A DNA stretch of 64,000 nucleotides from JAAGZL01 sp050297535 (GTDB taxonomy: Bacteria; Pseudomonadota; Gammaproteobacteria; Chromatiales; Chromatiaceae): positions 7,984 to 71,983 of the forward strand of contig JBNKSV010000008.1 of the NCBI GenBank assembly GCA_050297535.1, in the 5' to 3' direction. The notes beneath the pieces are model-generated. The model was given only the letters and a program-made list of their open reading frames with translations. It made no database searches and was not told where the DNA came from. Below, piece by piece: positions 61,070 to 64,000 of this stretch (position 1 is its first letter; each line of letters starts with the position of its first letter). Made by a program: the position numbers and the translations under genes.

Positions 61070-63481
61070 CTACCTATCTCTCGTTTTGTGTTTTTTGCGC
61101 TTGGCGTTTGAGTATTTTGAAGTCGTCTTGGACTTGTTCTTCTTGTCTTTGTGCTTCTTGACCTTTTTATCTCCCTTGGATTTTGGCCGCTCCATTATCA
61201 TATCAATGGACCTGCTTAGCGCCTGGTTACGCCTCCTTGCAGTCTTGCTCCTACCTTTTGTCCTATGGGAAGCAGCATCTGATGCGAGCGAATCAGTCAG
61301 GACAAAATCAATCTTGCGATCATCCAGGTTCACCGCCGCCACCTTGATCCTGATCTGATCTCCCAGCCTATAGACACGTCCCGACCGTTCCCCAGTCAGC
61401 CTGTGTCCTACCGGATCAAAATGGTAATAATCATTATTCAGTGCGGTTATGTGCAACAGGCCATCCACATATATCTCATCTAACTCAACAAAAACGCCGA
61501 AAGAGGTGACGCTGGTGATGATCCCGTCAAATTCTTCCCCCACCTTATCCAACATATATTCGCACTTGAGCCAGTCCGTCGCCTCTCTGGTGGCCTCATC
61601 GGCACGCCTCTCAGTACTGGAACAGTGCTCACCCAACCCTTGTAGATTGGCGTGGGAATATTCGAACTCCTCCGGCCTGCCACCGTTGATGAGATGCTTG
61701 ATGGCGCGATGCACGATCAGATCAGGATAACGGCGTATAGGCGAGGTGAAGTGGGTATAGGCCGAAAAGGATAGCCCGAAGTGGCCATGATTGTCTGCGC
61801 CGTACATGGCCTGAGACAGTGACCGAAGCAACACGGTCTGAATCAGATGTCGGTCCGGGCGCTCGGCCACCGCATCCAGCAGTGCCGCATAGTCCGTAGC
61901 CTGTGGCTCATCGCCACCTGAGAGTGCCAGCCCCATCTCGGCCAGGAACTCCCGCAGATCGCTCAGCTTATCCTCAGGCGGACCTTCGTGGTTACGATAC
62001 AAGGCCGGTATCTTCTTACCCAACAGATAGCTGGCAGCTGCCACATTGGCGAGTAGCATGCACTCCTCTATCAGACGATGGGCGTCATTTCTGATCAAGG
62101 GAACGATCCGCTCCACCTTCATATCACTGTCAAACAGTATCCTGGTCTCGGTGGTGTCAAAATCAATGGCGCCACGCTTGGCACGCGCCTTGTGCAGCAC
62201 TTGAAACAAGGCATACAACTGATGTAGATGGGGCAACAAAGTCGCATACTGCTTACAGAGTTCGACATCACCCTCCACCAGCATGTCCGACACTTGGGTG
62301 TAGGTTAGACGGGCTTGAGAACGCATCACCCCCTCAAAGAAACGAAAGCTATCGACCTTGCCTTTTTTGTCTACAAACAGCTCACAGGCCATGCAGAGGC
62401 GATCCACATTCGGATTGAGGGAACAAAGACCGTTCGACAACACCTCCGGTAACATGGGGATCACCCGATCAGGGAAATATACCGAGTTACCACGATTTTC
62501 CGCCTCCCGGTCCAGCGCCGTTCCAGGTGTAACATAACTGGAGACATCAGCGATGCACACCAACAGACGCCAGCCTTTGGCGCGCTGTTCACAAAAAACG
62601 GCATCATCAAAATCCCTGGCATCGGCCCCGTCTATGGTCACTAGCGGCAACTGGCGTAGATCCTCCCTGCCCTGCTTGGCCGCCTCGTCGACCTCTGGCT
62701 TCAACTCGGAGATCTCCTGCTCCACCTCCTCCGGCCAATCCACTGGCAGTTCATGGGTACGGATGGCCAGTTCTGTCTCCATGCCCGGAGCCATGTGCTC
62801 CCCCAGCACCTCCACGATACGACCAACCGGCTGGGTACGCTTACTGGGCTGTTCCACAATCTCAGCCACCACAATCTGCCCCTGTTTGGCCCCATGCCAC
62901 TCTGCCTCAGGCACGATAATTTCCTGGTGCAGCCGTTTGTTATCCGGGTGCACAAAGCCCAGGCCCATCTCAATATGCATCCGCCCCACCACGTTACGAT
63001 TGGCCCGCTCCAGCACCTCCACCAACGCACCCTCTTTGCGCCCGCGTTCATCTACCCCCACCACCCGGACCACCGCCCGGTCTCCGTGCAGAACGGTGCG
63101 CATTTGTCTGGGGCTAAGAAACAGGTCCTGACCACCCTGATCCGGGTGCAGAAAACCAAAACCATCCGGGTGTCCGATAATGCGACCGGCAATCAAATCG
63201 CGCTTATTCACCAGGAAAAATGCCCCGCGCCGATTCCGAACCAGCTGCCCATCCCGCTCCATCGCGTTCAGGCGACGGCGCAATGCCTCCGTAGACTCTT
63301 CTGTATCCAAACCCAACAGTTCAGACAACTCCGAACGCCACATAGGGACACCATGTCCTTCCAGCGTCTCTATAATGAACTCACGGCTTGGAATCGGATT
63401 TTCGTACTTCTTTGACTCCCTGGCGTGGTGCGGATCTAACTCATCGAAACCCTTTCCGGGCGAACTTTTGGCCACAATCAA
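61070..63481 (-). CDS. rnr: Ribonuclease R
   Basis: This is an 803-residue protein with a helix-turn-helix-like start (GHGVPMWRSELSELLG), two cold-shock domains (GRIIGHPDGFGFLHPDQG), and an RNB nuclease domain with metal-binding aspartates in TIDGADARDFDDAVFCE. An S1 domain follows (GIITSVTSFGVFVEL), then a lysine-rich tail of about 90 residues. It is a processive 3'-5' exonuclease for structured RNA. First gene of the rnr-rlmB-DUF2288 unit. Confidence 0.95.
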   Translation of the reverse strand: MIVAKSSPGKGFDELDPHHARESKKYENPIPSREFIIETLEGHGVPMWRSELSELLGLDTEESTEALRRRLNAMERDGQLVRNRRGAFFLVNKRDLIAGRIIGHPDGFGFLHPDQGGQDLFLSPRQMRTVLHGDRAVVRVVGVDERGRKEGALVEVLERANRNVVGRMHIEMGLGFVHPDNKRLHQEIIVPEAEWHGAKQGQIVVAEIVEQPSKRTQPVGRIVEVLGEHMAPGMETELAIRTHELPVDWPEEVEQEISELKPEVDEAAKQGREDLRQLPLVTIDGADARDFDDAVFCEQRAKGWRLLVCIADVSSYVTPGTALDREAENRGNSVYFPDRVIPMLPEVLSNGLCSLNPNVDRLCMACELFVDKKGKVDSFRFFEGVMRSQARLTYTQVSDMLVEGDVELCKQYATLLPHLHQLYALFQVLHKARAKRGAIDFDTTETRILFDSDMKVERIVPLIRNDAHRLIEECMLLANVAAASYLLGKKIPALYRNHEGPPEDKLSDLREFLAEMGLALSGGDEPQATDYAALLDAVAERPDRHLIQTVLLRSLSQAMYGADNHGHFGLSFSAYTHFTSPIRRYPDLIVHRAIKHLINGGRPEEFEYSHANLQGLGEHCSSTERRADEATREATDWLKCEYMLDKVGEEFDGIITSVTSFGVFVELDEIYVDGLLHITALNNDYYHFDPVGHRLTGERSGRVYRLGDQIRIKVAAVNLDDRKIDFVLTDSLASDAASHRTKGRSKTARRRNQALSRSIDMIMERPKSKGDKKVKKHKDKKNKSKTTSKYSNAKRKKHKTRDR

Positions 63482-63633
63482 TAATCCTTAATAAACAGTT
63501 AAGGCCGCATTGTACTCCTGATACCTATATCTGTCCCGACACATAAACACGGACATTGACAACCAATCCGGGTAAAGGTAAAGTTCGCCATCTCGCCAGG
63601 TTGCGATGTTTTCAAAACAGCGGCCGGACCTTA

Positions 63634-63720
63634 GCCGAGGTGGTGAAATTGGTAGACACGCTAGCTTCAGGTGCTAGTGGGGGAAACTCCGTGGAGGTTC
63701 AAGTCCTCTCCTCGGCACCA
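63634..63720 (+). tRNA. tRNA-Leu (anticodon CAG)
   Basis: This is an 87-nt class II tRNA. The acceptor stem GCCGAGG pairs with CCTCGGC, followed by encoded ACCA. The anticodon loop CTTCAGG in stem GCTAG/CTAGT gives CAG (reads CUG). A long variable arm (GGGGGAAACTCC) and T arm GGTTCAAGTCC are present. It resembles E. coli tRNA-Leu genes. Confidence 0.96.
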
Positions 63721-63759
63721 TTTTCAAAGAACATCAGAGACAACCACAGACAACGAAAG

Positions 63760-63784
63760 GCACTGTTTTTACAGTGCTTTTTTT
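63760..63784 (+). terminator. Intrinsic terminator after tRNA-Leu
   Basis: GCACTGT, loop TTTT, ACAGTGC then seven T residues. It lies 39 nt after the tRNA. The remaining 63785-64000 has no gene I can support; it contains several GTTGTCTC/AGACAACC-like short repeats. Confidence 0.85.
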
Positions 63785-64000
63785 GTGTCTGAGATTTCAT
63801 TTGGTTGTCTCTCGTTGTCTCTGATTGTCGTGAGAGTGGAACGCTGGTGGAACGTGGTAAGTATCATCTCGGTTATGCATCGTGCAATACTCTCATATGT
63901 AGAGGTATCTTACGAAATATGACTTGTAGATCACCCTAGAGTACAGATCCTCCACGTGTTTGCAGAGTTTAGCTAGGCTGGATGGGTCGCAGGACGAAAT

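Noticed and set aside
62753..63415. 220-codon plus-strand ORF inside rnr
   Set aside because: Antisense shadow of RNase R; amino-acid composition (His, Pro, Gln rich) is typical of a shadow frame.

Overview
The window looks like the chromosome of a free-living, flagellated, Gram-negative gammaproteobacterium with mid-range GC. The flagellar/chemotaxis block follows the Pseudomonas-type order (fliLMNOPQR-flhBA-flhF-fleN-fliA-cheYZAB-motCD-parC-parP-cheW). A maoP/hdfR divergent pair, RlmB/RNase R, LexA, NagZ and TonB/BtuFCD systems also fit this class. I cannot fix genus or species from sequence alone; a Chromatiales- or Thiotrichales-like lineage is only a guess.

Layout. 1-720: N-terminal part of a REP-associated transposase and a cluster of palindromic REP-like repeats. 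725-3.4 kb: Maf/YceF pyrophosphatase and a divergent EF-G. 3.5-5 kb: a lipoprotein with a 21-bp tandem repeat, an IS200-type insertion sequence and a small membrane protein. 5-13.7 kb: hypoxanthine phosphoribosyltransferase and NagZ, a lone FliL-like exported protein, a peptide ABC uptake operon with an embedded L,D-transpeptidase gene but no ATPase, a CYTH protein, RlmD and CysM. 13.9-19.8 kb: an apparent sensory operon of TonB-dependent receptor, periplasmic binding protein and BarA-like hybrid kinase. 19.9-24.9 kb: a vitamin B12 unit (btuFCD and a convergent btuB with a cobalamin riboswitch). 25.1-28.6 kb: a REC-PP2C-ATPase regulator, a REC-GGDEF diguanylate cyclase and LexA. 28.6-33.1 kb: an operon of MaoP, an ATP-grasp ligase and an FGase/DUF1704 (MATCAP-like) fusion, divergent from hdfR. 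33-36 kb: a membrane protein, a SLAC1/TehA channel, tRNA-Ser(GGA) with a duplicated 3' end, and a methyltransferase.

36.1-55.5 kb is one long minus-strand flagellar and chemotaxis cluster. It starts at fliL behind a consensus sigma-54 promoter and runs through export apparatus, switch, FlhF/FleN positioning proteins, FliA, CheY/Z/A/B, the MotCD stator, ParC/ParP polar-array proteins and CheW to two small accessory genes. 55.6-63.5 kb: an MFS transporter, a LysR regulator with a downstream partner, a FadL-type outer-membrane transporter preceded by a possible 40-residue upstream ORF, DUF2288, rlmB and rnr. The window ends with tRNA-Leu(CAG) and a terminator.

Themes. Flagellum, chemotaxis array and c-di-GMP/PP2C signalling suggest control of motile versus attached life. 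NagZ, the peptide transporter and the L,D-transpeptidase suggest peptidoglycan turnover. The least understood units are the receptor/binding-protein/hybrid-kinase operon and the MaoP/ATP-grasp/FGase-DUF1704 operon.
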